Shown here: piece after piece, positions 36,481 through 37,299 of the stretch
Position numbering within the stretch: position 1 is the stretch's first letter
Layout: every line of letters starts with the position of its first letter
Position numbers and translations under genes: made by a program
NCBI RefSeq assembly: GCF_013283785.1
Contig: NZ_JABCPZ010000095.1
Coordinates: 1-37,299 of the forward strand
Direction: 5' to 3'
Source of the DNA: Nonomuraea antri
Lineage (GTDB): Bacteria; Actinomycetota; Actinomycetes; Streptosporangiales; Streptosporangiaceae
Length of the DNA: 37,299 nt
The notes under the pieces: model-generated
Seen by the model: the letters and a program-made list of their open reading frames with translations, nothing else
What the model was told of the DNA's origin: nothing
Databases searched by the model: none

Positions 36481-37299
36481 CCATCCTCTACCGCGGCCCG
36501 CTGGCCAGCTGCGACTACGACTGCGCGTACTGCCCGTTCGCCAAACGCCGCGACACGCCCGAGCAGCTGCGGGCCGACCGGGCGGCGCTCGAACGGTTCG
36601 CCGACTGGGTGGCGAACGCGTCGTTCGAGGTGTCGATCCTGTTCACGCCGTGGGGCGAGGGCCTGGTCAGGTCGTGGTACCGGGAGGCGCTGGTGGACCT
36701 CTCGTGGTTCCCGCACGTGCGCAAGGTGGCGATCCAGACGAACCTGAGCTGCCGGACGGACTGGCTCAAGGCCGCCTCCGACCGGGCCGCCCTGTGGATC
36801 ACCTACCACCCGACCCAGGTGCCCTACGACCGGTTCCTCGGCAAGGTCCGTTCGCTGAGCGTGCGGCACAGCGTGGGCATCGTCGGCGACCCCGCCCACC
36901 TCGACGCCGCCCGGCGGCTGCGGGCCGACCTGCCTGCGGAGACGTATCTCTGGGTGAACGCCGAGGAAGGCCGCCTCTACACCGACGCCGAGGCCGCCGA
37001 ATGGGCGGCCGTCGACCCGCTCTTCCACCACAGCCGCTTCCCCCATGCCAGTGCCGGGCTGCCGTGCCGGACCGGAGACACGGTGATCTCGGTGCACGGC
37101 GACGGCACCGTGCGCCGCTGCCACTTCGTGCCGGAGGTGCTGGGCAACCTGTACGACGGCTCCTACCGGCCGGCGCTGCGGCCCCGCGCCTGCCCGGCCA
37201 CGGCGTGCGACTGCCACATCGGGTACGTGCACCTGGAGCCGCTGGGGTTGTACGACGTGTTCGCGGGCGGCGTCCTGGAACGCGTCCCCGCCACCTGGC
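36474..37299 (+). CDS. STM4011 family radical SAM protein (cut by the right edge)
   Basis: At least 275 residues from ATG 36474, overlapping the previous stop by 7 bp; no stop before the window end. The radical SAM motif is C13-D-Y-D-C17-A-Y-C20, close to the N-terminus, followed by L-F-T-P-W-G-E-G and a short barrel. The C-terminal part has Cys198, Cys216 (in D-G-T-V-R-R-C-H-F), Cys240, Cys245 and Cys247, arranged as in SPASM/Twitch auxiliary-cluster domains (C...G-D-G...C...G-N-L...C-x4-C-x-C). SPASM proteins modify peptides or proteins (for example sactipeptide and anSME enzymes). This supports a peptide or protein substrate for the cluster. The order STM4015 (x4), 4014, 4013, 4012, 4011 matches the reverse of the Salmonella locus numbering. 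Confidence 0.92.
   Translation, partial: MLTILYRGPLASCDYDCAYCPFAKRRDTPEQLRADRAALERFADWVANASFEVSILFTPWGEGLVRSWYREALVDLSWFPHVRKVAIQTNLSCRTDWLKAASDRAALWITYHPTQVPYDRFLGKVRSLSVRHSVGIVGDPAHLDAARRLRADLPAETYLWVNAEEGRLYTDAEAAEWAAVDPLFHHSRFPHASAGLPCRTGDTVISVHGDGTVRRCHFVPEVLGNLYDGSYRPALRPRACPATACDCHIGYVHLEPLGLYDVFAGGVLERVPATW

Overview
The window is very GC-rich, codon third positions are strongly G/C, GTG starts are frequent, and the gene content (mycothiol-dependent isomerase-fold proteins, AfsR/SARP regulator, membrane Ser/Thr kinase, EfeUOB, LacI-controlled sugar ABC transporter without its own ATPase) is that of a filamentous actinobacterium. A member of the Streptosporangiaceae such as Nonomuraea is my best guess from gene style, not a proven assignment. 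No rRNA, tRNA, CRISPR array, phage gene or insertion sequence was seen; this is chromosomal accessory/peripheral-metabolism DNA with gene after gene and few gaps.

Layout. 1-1300: end of a DinB/maleylpyruvate-isomerase-like gene and an HTH regulator, separated by an 18-bp tandem repeat. 1396-2905: a secreted papain-like cysteine protease followed by a surface protein whose N-terminus is a (K-L-A-V-T)n repeat in front of a signal peptide. 3013-4650: CocE/NonD-type hydrolase. 4658-9477: alkylation-damage repair genes, namely an AlkC-like HEAT-repeat glycosylase and, two genes further on, a four-gene translationally coupled operon (O6-alkylguanine methyltransferase, a 2OG-Fe(II) oxygenase, an unknown 150-aa protein, AlkB). 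9452-15616: small regulators, a VOC protein divergently controlled by a TetR with two clear operators, a frameshifted esterase, a methyltransferase, an MFS exporter and an SRPBCC protein. 15618-18803: large AfsR-type regulator; then a MazG-like pyrophosphohydrolase, a mycothiol-dependent isomerase-fold protein and a membrane Ser/Thr kinase. 21867-26087: LacI regulator and a sugar ABC importer operon with palindromic operators; the solute-binding lipoprotein gene carries an in-frame amber codon. 26165-29432: efeUOB iron uptake preceded by a DtxR/IdeR-type iron box.

The most interesting part is 29506 to the right edge: eight tightly coupled genes forming the poorly characterised STM4011-STM4015 type cluster (named after Salmonella loci). 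Here the leucine-rich-repeat component (STM4015 family) is present as four tandem paralogues, followed by an ATP-grasp protein (STM4014), an alkaline-phosphatase-superfamily hydrolase (STM4013), a HemN-like radical SAM protein (STM4012) and a second radical SAM protein with a SPASM-like cysteine-rich C-terminus (STM4011, cut by the window end). The four LRR paralogues differ most at their N-termini but share a strictly kept C-terminal R-Y-(V/I)-A-V tail after a linker of variable length, which makes them look like substrates or interchangeable recognition subunits of a modification pathway.

A second theme is short tandem repeats: at least six independent minisatellite-like arrays (12, 13, 15, 15, 18 and 28 bp units) lie in 22 kb, both inside genes (always multiples of three) and at gene 3' ends. 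Two genes carry single-base lesions (esterase frameshift at 12016-12020; amber codon at 23162-23164) that are either sequencing errors or recent inactivation.
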